Of a stretch of 64,000 nt of DNA, positions 36,251-48,000 are shown piece after piece; positions within the stretch are counted from its first letter, which is position 1, and each line of letters begins with the position of its first letter. The position numbers were made by a program, and so were the translations under genes. The notes under the pieces are model-generated. The model searched no databases and had not been told where the DNA came from. It saw only the letters and a program-made list of their open reading frames with translations. Origin of the DNA: SMWN01 sp965261165 (GTDB lineage: Bacteria; Pseudomonadota; Gammaproteobacteria; Eutrophobiales; Eutrophobiaceae); contig OZ253445.1 in the NCBI GenBank assembly GCA_965261165.1, forward strand, positions 744,001 through 808,000, given 5' to 3'.

Positions 36251-36269
36251 ATGATGCTTCAAGCATCAT
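36251..36269 (+). terminator. Hairpin after hisS
   Basis: Perfect nine-base arms (ATGATGCTT / AAGCATCAT) around a single base, 32 bases past the hisS stop and followed by TATTAT. The stem is not GC-rich and there is no clean T-run, so termination may be weak or partial. Confidence 0.4.
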
Positions 36270-36325
36270 TATTATCTGGCAGCTAGGTTGATTGTTTTCC
36301 CGTATTTTTTTGCAAGGAGATGGTT

Positions 36326-36964
36326 TTGGAAGGTTATAGAACAGATGAAGAACAGCTTGAACAGCTTAAAAAATGGTGGGATGAGAATAGTAAATCAGTC
36401 ATTGGAGGTATCGCCTTAGGAATGATTGCCATATTTGGCTGGCGTGGCTGGCAAGATCGCCTAGTGGAACAAGGAAAACAAGCCTCTGATCTTTATGAAC
36501 AGATTGTCGCAGACATCAGCGAAGAAAAAGGAACAGACATAAAGGTAATCGCAGATCAGTTAACTCAGGATTACAAATCAACGCCATATTCGATTTTTTC
36601 ATCGCTGCTACAAGCGCGTAAAGCTGTAGAAAAAGATGATATCGACTCTGCAAAGATACATCTTCAGTGGGCTCTTGATAATACAAACAATGATGAATTT
36701 AGAAACCTTGCCAGATTACGACTTTCACGTTTATTACTGATAGAAGGTGATAAAGATGCTGCCTTAACTTTGATAGAAGAGGTAGATTCGGGAAAATTTG
36801 CTGCAAGCTATCATGAGTTACGTGGCGATATATTATTGCAACAAGGTGATTTAAAAGCTGCTGAGGATGCCTATGTGCAAGCATTAGCAACACAAAAGAG
36901 CGTTAATGATAGTCAATCTATTGTGCAAATGAAACTGGATGACCTTGGGACAAATCAACTCTGA
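36326..36964 (+). CDS. yfgM: YfgM family protein, SecYEG-associated TPR protein
   Basis: Inner-membrane protein with a periplasmic TPR-like domain that joins the Sec translocon to periplasmic chaperones and influences BamA-linked processes. TTG at 36326 is preferred over ATG at 36320: AAGGAG (36314-36319) touches that ATG directly but lies a proper six bases before the TTG, giving MEGYRTDEEQLEQLKKWWDE. One membrane helix is at about 27-43 (GGIALGMIAIFGW); helical repeats follow (LARLRLSRLLLIEGDKDAAL). The last base of its stop is the first base of bamB. Confidence 0.88.
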   Translation: MEGYRTDEEQLEQLKKWWDENSKSVIGGIALGMIAIFGWRGWQDRLVEQGKQASDLYEQIVADISEEKGTDIKVIADQLTQDYKSTPYSIFSSLLQARKAVEKDDIDSAKIHLQWALDNTNNDEFRNLARLRLSRLLLIEGDKDAALTLIEEVDSGKFAASYHELRGDILLQQGDLKAAEDAYVQALATQKSVNDSQSIVQMKLDDLGTNQL

Positions 36965-38136
36965 TGCACTCAAGCGCCCGTTGTTATTTAATGGCCCTTG
37001 TCCTGATCTTGCTATCAGGATGCAGCACCAAGGACTATGTAAAAGATTTATTTGGTGGTAAGGGTAATTCTGAATCACCTGCGCCTTTGGTGGAATTTGA
37101 TACGCTTGCCGAAATTGTAAAACTCTGGTCTAAAGATACTGGCAAGGGTTCCACCAGACGCTTCCTCAAACTCACACCTTCTCATATTCAGGGTAAGATC
37201 TTTGCCACTGATATTAATGGAAATTTACTAGCCATTGATGCCGCTAATGGCAATACACTTTGGGAAAATGATGCAGACCTGCCTATCACTGGAGGGCCAG
37301 GTTCCAGTGAAACTCTCACCATGATTGGTTCAGAGGAAGGCGATATATTGGCATACTCAAGCGAGAGTGGAGAATTCCTGTGGCAAACTAAAGTTTCCAG
37401 CGAAGTTCTAGCCGCCCCACAGGAGGCCCATGGTATTGCTGTGGCACGTACAATCGATGGGAAGATTTTTGGGCTTGATGCCAGCAATGGTAGCCGCCTA
37501 TGGGTCTATGATCGTACGGTGCCTGCATTAACATTACGTGGCACCAGCAATCCAGTCATTATAGGCGATGTGATCATTGTTGGTTTTGATGGCGGTCGGC
37601 TTTCAGCAATCGAACTACAAACCGGAAAATTAATTTGGGAAACAAGTATCTCACTGGCATCGGGTCGTTCTCAACTGGAAAGAATGGTTGATATTGATTC
37701 GGAGCCCTTGATTATTGGTAATGACATCTATGTTGCAACATTTCAGGGACGTCTTGCCTCGGTTGCCATGGAAAATGGTCGAATCACCTGGACACGTGAT
37801 ATCTCTTCCTACGCGGGGCTCACCTCTGATGGAAAAAATATCTACATTACGGATGACCAAAGTCATATTTGGGCACTAGATAGGGCAACGGGTAACTCAA
37901 TATGGAAACAGGAAGATTTATTTGCCAGACAGGCAACCGCCCCTGCCACAATAGGTGGCCTTGTCGTTGTTGGCGATCTGGAAGGCTATTTACACTGGAT
38001 GGATAAAAGCAACGGGCAATTTGTCGCACGTACAAAAATATCAGGGAATCCGATTTTGGCACCACCTGTTGCAGTTGAGGAAATTATTTATACATACAGC
38101 AGTGATGGAATGCTGAGCGCCTATACCTCTCACTAA
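36964..38136 (+). CDS. bamB: Outer membrane assembly lipoprotein BamB
   Basis: Subunit of the beta-barrel assembly machine. The 390 residues start with a lipoprotein signal (VLILLSGC, Cys20) and form an eight-bladed beta-propeller with repeated PQQ-like motifs such as NTLWENDADL, GEFLWQTKV, GKLIWETSI, GRITWTRDI and NSIWKQEDL. It is coupled to yfgM and precedes der by 12 bases, the standard order. BamC is also in the window at 55.1 kb. Confidence 0.95.
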   Translation: MHSSARCYLMALVLILLSGCSTKDYVKDLFGGKGNSESPAPLVEFDTLAEIVKLWSKDTGKGSTRRFLKLTPSHIQGKIFATDINGNLLAIDAANGNTLWENDADLPITGGPGSSETLTMIGSEEGDILAYSSESGEFLWQTKVSSEVLAAPQEAHGIAVARTIDGKIFGLDASNGSRLWVYDRTVPALTLRGTSNPVIIGDVIIVGFDGGRLSAIELQTGKLIWETSISLASGRSQLERMVDIDSEPLIIGNDIYVATFQGRLASVAMENGRITWTRDISSYAGLTSDGKNIYITDDQSHIWALDRATGNSIWKQEDLFARQATAPATIGGLVVVGDLEGYLHWMDKSNGQFVARTKISGNPILAPPVAVEEIIYTYSSDGMLSAYTSH

Positions 38137-38148
38137 ACCGGAATATAT

Positions 38149-39540
38149 ATGAAGTCCGTTATTACCATCGCTGGTCGCCCCAACGTCGGTAAATCCACCT
38201 TATTCAATTTTCTCACGCGTAGTCGTAATGCAATTGTTGCAGATCGGCCTGGGGTCACGCGTGATCGTCAATATGGATTTGGCAGTTATCAAGAACGTGA
38301 ATTCATTCTGGTTGATACCGGAGGTTTAGGCCGAAATGATAAAGATTCAGAAAATATTTCTAATCTCATATCTGATCAGTCTTTGCTTGCCATAGAAGAA
38401 GCAGATGTATTGATATGGCTAGTTGATGGACGCGATGGCCTGACATCAGAAGATGAGCATCTCGCCGAAGTTCTGCGACCAATATGTGACCCTATCTTTC
38501 TAGCGGTTAACAAAACTGAGGGGTTGAATAGCGCTATTATTTTGTCTGATTTTTACCGTCTCGGTTTTCGCGATCCTTTTGCTATCTCGGCTAAACGCGG
38601 CACGGGGATTCATCAACTCATGGATGAAGTCATTAAACAATTACCCGCTGAGTCAGAAGACGAAGATCAAATTAAACATGGCTTACGTATCACGTTACTT
38701 GGTCGCCCCAATGTTGGGAAATCTACACTAACCAATAGAATTATCGGCGAGGAACGCATGCTCACCTTCAATCAGCCCGGGACTACTCGCGACAGTATCG
38801 CCATTCCTTTTGAACGTGAAGGCATCCCTTACACGCTGATTGACACGGCGGGCATACGCAGACGTTCAAAGATTAATAATGTTATTGAAAAACTCAGTGT
38901 CGTGAAATCACTTCAGGCAATTGATAACACACAGATTATTATTCTTGTGCTGGATTCACATGAAGCAATCACAGAACAGGATGCTTCCTTGCTCGGGCTA
39001 ATTGTTGATAGCGGCAAGGCATTGATTATTACTGTTAATAAATGGGATGGCTTGGAAACATCAGAAAGGGCCAGAATAAAAGCACAACTGAACCGCAAAT
39101 TGGGCTTTATTGATTATGCCTGTATTCATTTTATCTCGGCATTACATGGCAGCGGTGTTGGTAAATTATTTGTCTCTATCGACAAGATTTCAAAATCAAT
39201 TTCAATTGAGCCGACGGCTTCTACGGTGACAGCCATCCTGCAACGGGCAGTCCAGGCTCACTCACCGCCTCTGGTTCATGGTCGACGCATCAAACTGCGC
39301 TATGCACACATTGGTGGCCGTGACCCAATACGCATTATTGTCCATGGGAATCAAACTGATTGCGTACCGGAATCCTACAAACGTTATTTATCTAATTTAA
39401 TGAGAAAGGAATTAAAGCTGGTAGGAACACCTATTCTGATAGGTTTTAAACAAGGGGATAATCCCTACAAGAACAAGAAGAATATTCTGACAAACAGACA
39501 AATTAAGAAACGTAGACGCTTGATGCGTCATGTAAAATAG
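38149..39540 (+). CDS. der: Ribosome biogenesis GTPase Der
   Basis: GTPase with two G domains in tandem, acting in 50S assembly. The 463 residues show the first P-loop GRPNVGKSTLFN (about 8-19) with DRPGVTRDR, DTGG and NKTE, and a second GRPNVGKSTLTN (about 185-196) with DTAGIRRRSK and NKWD. The KH-like C-terminal domain includes PPLVHGRRIKLRYAHIGG. Basic final residues (NRQIKKRRRLMRHVK) are typical. It ends the run that began at ndk. Confidence 0.97.
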   Translation: MKSVITIAGRPNVGKSTLFNFLTRSRNAIVADRPGVTRDRQYGFGSYQEREFILVDTGGLGRNDKDSENISNLISDQSLLAIEEADVLIWLVDGRDGLTSEDEHLAEVLRPICDPIFLAVNKTEGLNSAIILSDFYRLGFRDPFAISAKRGTGIHQLMDEVIKQLPAESEDEDQIKHGLRITLLGRPNVGKSTLTNRIIGEERMLTFNQPGTTRDSIAIPFEREGIPYTLIDTAGIRRRSKINNVIEKLSVVKSLQAIDNTQIIILVLDSHEAITEQDASLLGLIVDSGKALIITVNKWDGLETSERARIKAQLNRKLGFIDYACIHFISALHGSGVGKLFVSIDKISKSISIEPTASTVTAILQRAVQAHSPPLVHGRRIKLRYAHIGGRDPIRIIVHGNQTDCVPESYKRYLSNLMRKELKLVGTPILIGFKQGDNPYKNKKNILTNRQIKKRRRLMRHVK

Positions 39541-39847
39541 ATAAACGACAGAGGCTTGGAAAAGCCATCATCGTTTAATTATTAAAGAAGGTCTGATTAA
39601 ATGTTGTGAACATTTCCCCATGTGTAATTTGGACAATATTCAAGCAAATAATCCAGAGGTTTTAGCGTCTTTTGACTTTACCCGATTCCGCACAAGGCTC
39701 TTTATCCGTTAGCACCTTTGTTATGGGCGAAAAGTCCCTAGCTTGTAGATATGCCGAGCAATAAGCCCCCAGCACCTGAGAATCATGTGTATTGGCTGAC
39801 GTACACCGCCGCCGAATGAATCCAGTTTGCAAAGTGGCATAACTAAA
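39541..39847. other. Intergenic stretch between der and htpG
   Basis: About 300 bases separate two convergent genes. Directly after der, bases 39543-39577 can fold as an imperfect hairpin (AAACGA / TCGTTT outside, GGCTT / AAGCC inside) followed by an AT run, a possible terminator. The remainder has stops in all frames and no match I recognise. Confidence 0.5.
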
Positions 39848-41770
39848 TCAACCAAGGGCTATAAACATATTATTTAATCTATGAACAAACCCGGCAGGAT
39901 CTTCCAGATGCCCACCACCACTAAGCAATGCTTGATCAAAGAGAATGTGCGACCAATCATCAAATTGTTCAGACTCAGATTCACTCAACTTAATCACAAC
40001 TGGATGCTCAATATTGATTTCCAGGATTGGTTTGCTCTGAGGCACTGACTGGCCAGAAGCCTGTAATATCCGCTCAAGGTTGAATCCCATATCATGCTCA
40101 TCAGCGACAAGACAAGCAGGAGAATGAGTCAGACGATTGGTCACACGAACATCTTTCACTTTGGACTCCAATACTTTTCTGATCTTCTCGACGAGCTTGC
40201 CTGACTCTTCCTTATTTTCTTTTTCACTTGCATCGTCTTTTTCTTCATCAAGCTCGCCAAGATTCAGCTCACCCTTTGTGATCGATTGCAATGGCTTGCT
40301 ATCAAATTCTGTCAGGTGTGATGTTAGCCATTCATCAATGGGATCACTTAATAACAGAACTTCAATGCCTTTCTTACGGAAGATTTCCAGATGGGGGCTG
40401 TTCTTTGCAGTTGCGAAATTATCTGCAATTACGTAATAAATAATCTTCCGATCTTCTGGCATGCGTCCAATGTAATCAGCCAAAGATACTAATTGTTCTT
40501 CCTTATCATCATGCGTTGATGAAAAACGGAATAAACTGGCTAAATTTTCTTTCTTGTCCGTTTCTTCAATCACACCTTCTTTCATGACACGACCAAATTC
40601 TTTCCAAAAAGTCGCATATTTTTCTGGCTCATCTTTTGCCATCTTGGTCAATAGATCCAGAATTTTTCTGGTGTTGCCTGATCGAATTGAATCAATGGTT
40701 TTATTTTTTTGCAGAATCTCTCTTGAAACATTTAACGGCAAATCATTGGAATCAACCACGCCTCGAATAAACCGTAAATAGGAAGGTATTAATTGCTCGG
40801 CATCATCCATAATAAAAACACGTTTTACATACAGCTTTACACCATGTCGCTGCTGCCTATCCCAAAGATCAAAAGGAGCATGCGTTGGAATAAATAATAA
40901 ACTACTATATTCAAGTTTGCCTTCAACCTTATTATGCACATAGGCTAACGGGTCTTTGAGGTCATGCCCGATATGTTTATAAAACTCATGATATTCCTCT
41001 TCTGTGATGTCTTTTTTGCTACGCGTCCATAGGGTTATTGCGCTGTTTACGGTTTCATGCGTCGTGACCAGTTTGGCATCATCTTTTTGGTCTTCATCAG
41101 AAAATACATCAGCTCCCGTGTCTTCACTTGGCATAATGATGGGAAGAGAAATATGATCGGAATATTTTTTAATGATATGGCGCAATCTAAATCCATCCAG
41201 AAATTCAGCAGCATCTTCTCTGAGAGTCAGCACAACTTTAGTACCACGTTTAGGTCGGTCTACCGTTTCGATAGTATAATCACCTGCGCCTTTCGAGATC
41301 CAGCGCACGCCTTCTGTTCTTGGTGCGCCTGCCTTGCGTGTGATGACTTCGACCTTTTCAGCAACCATGAACGAAGAATAAAAACCTACACCAAATTGAC
41401 CAATCATTCGACTATCTTTACTTTGATCACCAGTCAACGAACTAAAAAATTCTTTGGTGCCAGATTTAGCAATAGTACCCAGATGTTCCACTACATCTTC
41501 TCGTAACATACCAATCCCATTATCCAGCACTGTAATAGTTTTATTGTCTTTGCTATATTCAACTCTAATCTTTAAATCAGCATCCCCCTCATAGAAGCTG
41601 TCATCCTTGAGCGCATCAAAACGCAATTTATCAGATGCATCAGACGCATTGGAAATCAATTCTCTCAGAAATATCTCCTTATCGCTGTATAGCGAATGAA
41701 TCATTAAATCCAGTAACTGTTGTACTTCTGCCTGGAATCCCAGTGTTTCTTTTTGTGCTTCAACGGCCAT
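39848..41770 (-). CDS. htpG: Molecular chaperone HtpG (Hsp90)
   Basis: ATP-dependent cytosolic chaperone. The 640 residues carry the GHKL nucleotide-binding fold: FLRELISNASDASDKLR (catalytic Glu and Asn), VLDNGIGM, GTIAKSGTKEF and IGQFGVGFYSSFMVA. The middle domain has LPLNVSREILQ with the conserved Arg, and the C-terminal dimerisation domain follows. A sigma-32-like promoter lies 45-76 bases upstream. The gene is monocistronic and points away from the giant adhesin's 3' end. Confidence 0.97.
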   Translation of the reverse strand: MAVEAQKETLGFQAEVQQLLDLMIHSLYSDKEIFLRELISNASDASDKLRFDALKDDSFYEGDADLKIRVEYSKDNKTITVLDNGIGMLREDVVEHLGTIAKSGTKEFFSSLTGDQSKDSRMIGQFGVGFYSSFMVAEKVEVITRKAGAPRTEGVRWISKGAGDYTIETVDRPKRGTKVVLTLREDAAEFLDGFRLRHIIKKYSDHISLPIIMPSEDTGADVFSDEDQKDDAKLVTTHETVNSAITLWTRSKKDITEEEYHEFYKHIGHDLKDPLAYVHNKVEGKLEYSSLLFIPTHAPFDLWDRQQRHGVKLYVKRVFIMDDAEQLIPSYLRFIRGVVDSNDLPLNVSREILQKNKTIDSIRSGNTRKILDLLTKMAKDEPEKYATFWKEFGRVMKEGVIEETDKKENLASLFRFSSTHDDKEEQLVSLADYIGRMPEDRKIIYYVIADNFATAKNSPHLEIFRKKGIEVLLLSDPIDEWLTSHLTEFDSKPLQSITKGELNLGELDEEKDDASEKENKEESGKLVEKIRKVLESKVKDVRVTNRLTHSPACLVADEHDMGFNLERILQASGQSVPQSKPILEINIEHPVVIKLSESESEQFDDWSHILFDQALLSGGGHLEDPAGFVHRLNNMFIALG

Positions 41771-41814
41771 TAGTTTTTGCTTAACCTCATTAAAAATGTT
41801 TTCAGAATGACAGG

Positions 41815-41846
41815 ATTGGGGGATAAAATCTATTTTTTCAAGGGGC
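41815..41846 (-). promoter_or_regulatory. Sigma-32 (RpoH) type heat-shock promoter of htpG
   Basis: On the minus strand the sequence reads CCCCTTGAAA, then 13-15 bases of AT-rich DNA, then CCCCCAAT. This fits the E. coli heat-shock promoter consensus (CTTGAA, spacer 13-15, CCCCAT). It is 45 bases before the htpG ATG, and htpG is a known member of this regulon, so position and sequence agree. Confidence 0.7.
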
Positions 41847-42035
41847 GATATTAAGTTAACAGGCTAATTTTTAATTAGTGTTGGTTCATTAACAGCGATG
41901 GGCTGGGTTCCCGACAATGAAACAGAGCTATGCTGGATGAAAGCCCCTCCGATTTTTTACGCAATCTGCGCCAAATCTTTAGCCCTGTTAGTTTCATCGC
42001 TTCAATACAAGGCAACTATCGCCCCCTGCCAAACA

Positions 42036-42060
42036 GGTCTGCCTGTGTGACAGGCAGACC
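42036..42060 (-). terminator. Strong hairpin after the giant adhesin gene
   Basis: Perfect 11-base GC-rich arms (GGTCTGCCTGT / ACAGGCAGACC) with a three-base loop, seven bases past the stop codon of the 12-kb gene. On the minus strand the tail is TGTTTGG, a poor U-run; on the plus strand CTTTTGCTT follows. Confidence 0.7.
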
Positions 42061-42067
42061 CTTTTGC

Positions 42068-45000
42068 TTAAAACCGTATCTGGCCTTCCAACAGGATGGC
42101 GTTATTGTCACCAGTACTATTACCAGCACTATTACCAATGCTGTCATTGCCGGTCTGGTGTTCCCCGAATAGATTCAGGGTGAAGGGGATATTCGGGTTC
42201 CAGCGCATCCCTAGACGATAATACCTACTGTTGCTGAGACGTACCTCACCGTATGGGGTCAATAAGCCGCCCCCAGAGGTGAAGAATCCATAACCCATAT
42301 TGGCCTGCAATCGTCCACGGTAGTTCTGATTCTGGTGGCCCTGATTCCTTGGGCCCTTGGGTAGACCTTGCCAGATCTGACTGCTGCCACTAACACCAAC
42401 ATCACCATCACCATCACCATAGCCGTAACCTGGGGTCAGGCTGAATGCCAGCCCCTGTCCACGTAGACCTGGATCCAGCACAATTGTGCCCTGAACGCCC
42501 CATTCTCTATAGTCGTCACGTCCCAGCAGGGTGTGTAACTTGCCTTCCATGGTCAGGCCGCCGTTGGTATAGCGTAAGCCTGTCCCCAAGATGGCACCAA
42601 TACCCGTGTCACCATCACCGCCATCATAGCGCATGCCCAGCTCTATCAACGGCCGTAATAGGCCTCCAGATAAACCATAGGTATGCTCAAACTCCAGCAA
42701 TAAGCGCAGCCGTTGGCTGTCAATGCTTTGTTCTCTAATACGGGCATCTAGGGCGTTGTCAACCAAGGGGTTATCGATGTCGGTGCGCGCCCATAGGAAG
42801 TCGCCTTTGAGGCTCAAGCCTGGCACCTTAGACAGGCCGGCCTTGGCACCGGTGGCGAAAGACCATAGGCGGGTATCGCTGCTAATATTATTGGTGTTGC
42901 TGTTGCTGCTGTCTTCGATTTCTAGCTCGCCTTCGCCGTAGCCAACGCTGCCCCAGAGATGGTTGCCCTGGTTAGACCAGCCTAGATATGGGTAAACACT
43001 GAGTGATTGATGGTTGTAGCTCCCAGTATTGGTATCTTGGGTATAGTCAGCATCACCCTCGCTCCAGGACACCAGAGTGCCCAGTAGCAGGTGTTTGTCT
43101 ATGCGTTTGTCGATACCAAACTGGGCAACGAACAGATCACCACTCCAGTCAATATCACTATCACCATCAAGGCTGAGGTAATCGCCACCAGCCCATAGGC
43201 TCAGGTCAGAACCATAGCCCAGGTCATGACGACTGCCGCTACCTGCCGCTGTATTCCCTGCCGTATTTAAAGGCAGCACCAAAGACGAGTTGCTCAATAC
43301 GCGCTTCCAATCCATGCTGCCGTCTTTCAGTGAACGGAGGTAGCCAAGCAACTGTGCCTGATTATCCAATTGCAGGGTCTGCCCGTCTAACTGATAGCTT
43401 GCCTCTGGTGGTGTGCCCGTGGATAGGAGGGTATCCATGCGGTTACTCACTGCTGTCATGATGCTCGCCACTGTGCCCTGAGTGAGTTTTGATAAAATCT
43501 CATCGTTCAAGGCACTGACACCCATCAAGCTGTTGGCAATATTGACGGTGATGCTAAAGGCTGGCAGGGAAACGGTATCGCCGCCAGAGGTCAGGGTGAT
43601 CACAATGCCCGATGTGGTGCTGCCAACATCCGCGTTGCCCGGCGTGCCGGTCAAGGCACCGGTTGTGATGTTGAATGTGGCCCAGCCGGGTTGGTTGGTA
43701 ATCGAATAGACCAGGGTTGCGCCTGCATCAATATCGCCGCCGCCTGGCGTGAAGCTATAGGCGTTGCCCTCGGCCACGGTGGTGTCGGGTGTGCCGCTAA
43801 TGGTCGGGGCATCATTGACATTGGTGACGGCGAGATTAAAGGCTGGCAGTGCCGCGGTCAGTGTGCCGTCGGAGACCGTGATCACAATCCCCGAGGTGCT
43901 GCCGACATCCGCGTTGGTCGGTGTGCCGGTCAAGGCACCGGTGGTGGTGGTGAACGCGGCCCAGCCGGGTTTGTTCTCAATCGTATAGACCAGGGTTGCG
44001 CCATCGTCCACATCTGCCCCAATCGGGGTGAAACTATAGGCCGTGTCCTCGGCCACTGTGGTGTCGGGCGTGCCGGTGATGGTCGGTGTGTCATTCACAT
44101 TGGTGACGGTGAGATTAAAGGCTGGCAGTGCCGCGGTCAGTGTGCCGTCGGTGACAGAGATCACAATTCCCGATGTGGTGCTGCCGACATCCGCGTTGGT
44201 CGGTGTGCCGGTCAAGGCACCGGTGGTGGTGCTGAAATCAGCCCAGCCGGGTTGGTTGGTAATCGAATAGGTCAGGGTTGCGCCATCGTCCACATCTGCC
44301 CCAACGGGGGTGAAGCTATAGGCCGTGTCCTCGGCCACTGTGGTGTTGGGTGTGCCGCTGATGGTGGGTGCGTCATTGACATTGGTGACGGTGAGATTAA
44401 AGGCTGGCAGTGCCGCGGTCAGTGTGCCGTCGGAGACCGTGATCACAATGCCCGATGTGGTGCTGCCAACATCCGCGTTGGTCGGTGTACCGGTTAGTGC
44501 GCCTGTTGTAGTGCTGAAATCAGCCCAACTTGGTTGGTTGGTAATCGAATAGGTCAGGGTTGCGCCTGCGTCCACATCTGCCCCAACGGGGGTGAAGCTA
44601 TAGAGTTGATCCTGCGCCACTGTGGTGGCAGGGTTGCCGCTAATGGTCGGGGCATCATTGACATTGGTGACGGTGAGATTAAAGGCTGGCAGTGCCGCGG
44701 TCAGTGTGCCGTCGGTGACCGAGATCACAATTCCCGATGTGGTGCTGCCGACATCCGCGTTGGTCGGTGTGCCGGTCAAGGCACCGGTTGCCGCGTCAAA
44801 AGTAGCCCATGAGGGTTTGTTCTCAATCGAATAGACCAGGGTGTCGCCTGCGTCCACATCTGCCCCAATCGGGGTGAAGCTATAGAGTTGATCCTGCGCC
44901 ACTGTGGTGGCAGGCGTGCCGGTGATAGTCGGTGCGTCATTGACATTGGTGACGGTGAGATTAAAGGCTGGCAGGGAAACGGTATCGCTGCCAGAGGTCA

Positions 45001-48000
45001 GGGTGATCACAATGCCCGAGGTGCTGCCAACATCCCCATTCGTGGGTGTACCGGTTAGTGCGCCTGTTGTAGTGCTGAAATCAGCCCAACTTGGTTGGTT
45101 CGCAATCGAATAGACCAGGGTTGCGCCATCGTCCACATCTGCCCCAATCGGGGTGAAACTATAGGCCGTGTCCTCGGCCACTGTGGTGTCGGGCGTGCCG
45201 GTGATGGTGGGTGCGTCATTGACATTGGTGACAGCGAGATTAAAGGCTGGCAGGGAAACGGTATCGCCGCCAGAGGTCAGGGTGATCACAATGCCCGAGG
45301 TGCTACCAACATCCGCGTTGGTCGGTGTACCGGTTAGTGCGCCTGTTGTAGTGCTGAAATCAGCCCAACTTGGTTGGTTGGCAATCGAATAGACCAAGGT
45401 TGCGCCTGCGTCTGCATCTGCCCCAATCGGGGTGAAGCTGTAGAGTTGATCCTGCGCCACTGTGGTGGCAGGGTTGCCGCTAATGGTCGGCGCGTCATTC
45501 ACATCGGTGACGGCGATGCTAAAGGCCGGCAGTGCCGCGGTCAGTGTGCCGTCGGTGACCGAGATCACAATTCCCGATGTGGTGCTGCCAACATCCGCGT
45601 TGCCCGGCGTGCCGGTCAAGGCACCTGTATCCTCGTCAAAAGTCAGCCATGCAGGAAGGTTTGTATCATCCTGGGCAATCGAATAGGCCAGGGTTGCGCC
45701 TGCGTCTGCATCTGCCCCAATCGGGGTGAAGCTGTAGAGTTGATCCTGCGCCACTGTGGTGTCGGGTGTGCCGCTAATGGTCGGGGCATCATTGACATTG
45801 GTGACGGCGATGCTAAAGGCTGGCAGTGAGGCGCTCACCGTGCCATCGGACACCGTGATCACAATGCCCGATGTGGTGCTGCCAACATCCGCGTTGCCCG
45901 GCGTGCCGGTCAAGGCACCTGTATCCTCGTCAAAAGTCAGCCATGCAGGAAGGTTTGTATCATCCTGGGCAATCGAATAGGCCAGGGTTGCGCCTGCGTC
46001 TGCATCTGCCCCAATCGGGGTGAAACTATAGGCCGTGTCCTCGGCCACTGTGGTGTCGGGCGTGCCGGTGATGGTCGGTGCGTCATTGACATTGGTGACA
46101 GCGAGATTAAAGGCTGGCAGGGAAACGGTATCGCCGCCAGAGGTCAGGGTGATCACAATGCCCGAGGTGCTGCCAACATCCCCATTCGTGGGTGTACCGG
46201 TTAGTGCGCCTGTTGTAGTGCTGAAATCAGCCCAACTTGGTTGGTTGGTAATCGAATAGACCAAGGTTGCGCCTGCGTCCACATCTGCCCCAACGGGGGT
46301 GAAGCTATAGAGTTGATCCTGCGCCACTGTGGTGGCAGGGTTGCCGGTGATGGTCGGTGCGTCATTCACATTGGTTACTTCAATACTAAAATCTGGAAGA
46401 GAAACAGTTTGTCCCCCTGAAGTTAGTGAGATACGAATATTATTTGTTGTTCCTACATCATCATTGGCAGGCGTTCCACTTAATTCTCCTGTTGCTCCAT
46501 CAAATGTTGCCCATGTAGGCTTATTCGCAATGGCATAGCTAAAGCCACTCGCAGGATTATCAACATCGCCGCCGACTGGTGTGAAGCTATAGAGTTGATC
46601 CTGCGCCACTGTGGTGGCAGGGTTGCCGCTGATGGTGGGGGCATCGCTGGTATTGATCACTTCAATACTAAAGGTCAAGGCAGCGGTTTCTCCGCCCGAT
46701 GTGATAGTGAGAACAATGTCGCTACGCACACCTACATCGGCATTGGCGGGCCTACCGCTTAATGCGCCTGTGGCTGTGTCCACTGATAGCCAATCTGGGT
46801 TATTGGACAGTGAATAGCTTGGGGTATCGTTTGCATCAACATCGCCGCCGCCTGGCGTAAAGCTATAGGCGCTGTCTTCGGCAATAGTGGCCGGTGGTGT
46901 GCCGGTGATGGTCGGTGCGTCATTGACATTGGTGACGGTGAGATTAAAGGCTGGCAGTGCCGCAGTCAGTGTGCCGTCGGAGACCGTGATCACAATTCCC
47001 GATGTGGTGCTGCCGACATCCGCGTTGGTCGGTGTGCCGGTTAGTGCGCCTGTTGTAGTGCTGAAATCAGCCCAACTTGGTTGGTTGGTAATTGAATAGA
47101 CCAGGGTTGCGCCTGCGTCCACATCTGCCCCGGTCGGGGTGAAACTGTAGGCCGTGTCCTCGGCCACTGTGGTGGCAGGCGTGCCGGTGATGGTGGGGGC
47201 ATCATTGGTATTGGTGACGGCGAGATCAAAGGCTGGCAGTGCCGCGGTCAGTGTGCCGTCGGAGACCGTGATCACAATGTCCGAGGTGCTGCCAACATCC
47301 CCATTCGTGGGTGTACCGGTTAGTGCGCCTGTTGTAGTGCTGAAATCAGCCCAACTTGGTTGGTTCGCAATCGTATAGACCAGGGTTGCGCCTGCGTCTG
47401 CATCTGCCCCAATCGGGGTGAAACTATAGGCCGTGTCCTCGGCCACTGTGGTGGCAGGCGTGCCGCTGATGGTCGGTGCGTCATTGACATTGGTGACGGT
47501 GAGATTAAAGGCTGGCAGGGAAACGGTATCGCTACCAGAGGTCAGGGTGATCACAATCCCCGAGGTGCTGCCGACATCCGCGTTGGTGGGTGTGCCGGTT
47601 AGTGCGCCTGTTGTAGTGCTGAAATCAGCCCAACTTGGTTGGTTGGTAATTGAATAGACCAAGGTTGCGCCTGCGTCTGCATCTGCCCCAATCGGGGTGA
47701 AACTATAGGCCGTGTCCTCGGCCACTGTGGTGGCAGGCGTGCCGCTGATGGTCGGTGCGTCATTGACATTGGTGACGGTGAGATTAAAGGCTGGCAGGGA
47801 AACGGTATCGCTACCAGAGGTCAGGGTGATCACAATCCCCGAGGTGCTGCCGACATCCGCGTTGGTGGGTGTACCGGTTAGTGCGCCTGTTGTAGTGCTG
47901 AAATCAGCCCAACTTGGTTGGTTCGCAATCGTATAGACCAGGGTTGCGCCTGCGTCTGCATCTGCCCCAATCGGCGTGAAACTGTAGGCCGTGTCCTCGG

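Noticed and set aside
43691..44497. Long plus-strand frames opposite the giant adhesin, including a 268-codon one and many of 74-75 codons
   Set aside because: They repeat with the 279-bp period of the adhesin gene and are antisense shadows of its repeats, with no ribosome-binding sites or family resemblance.
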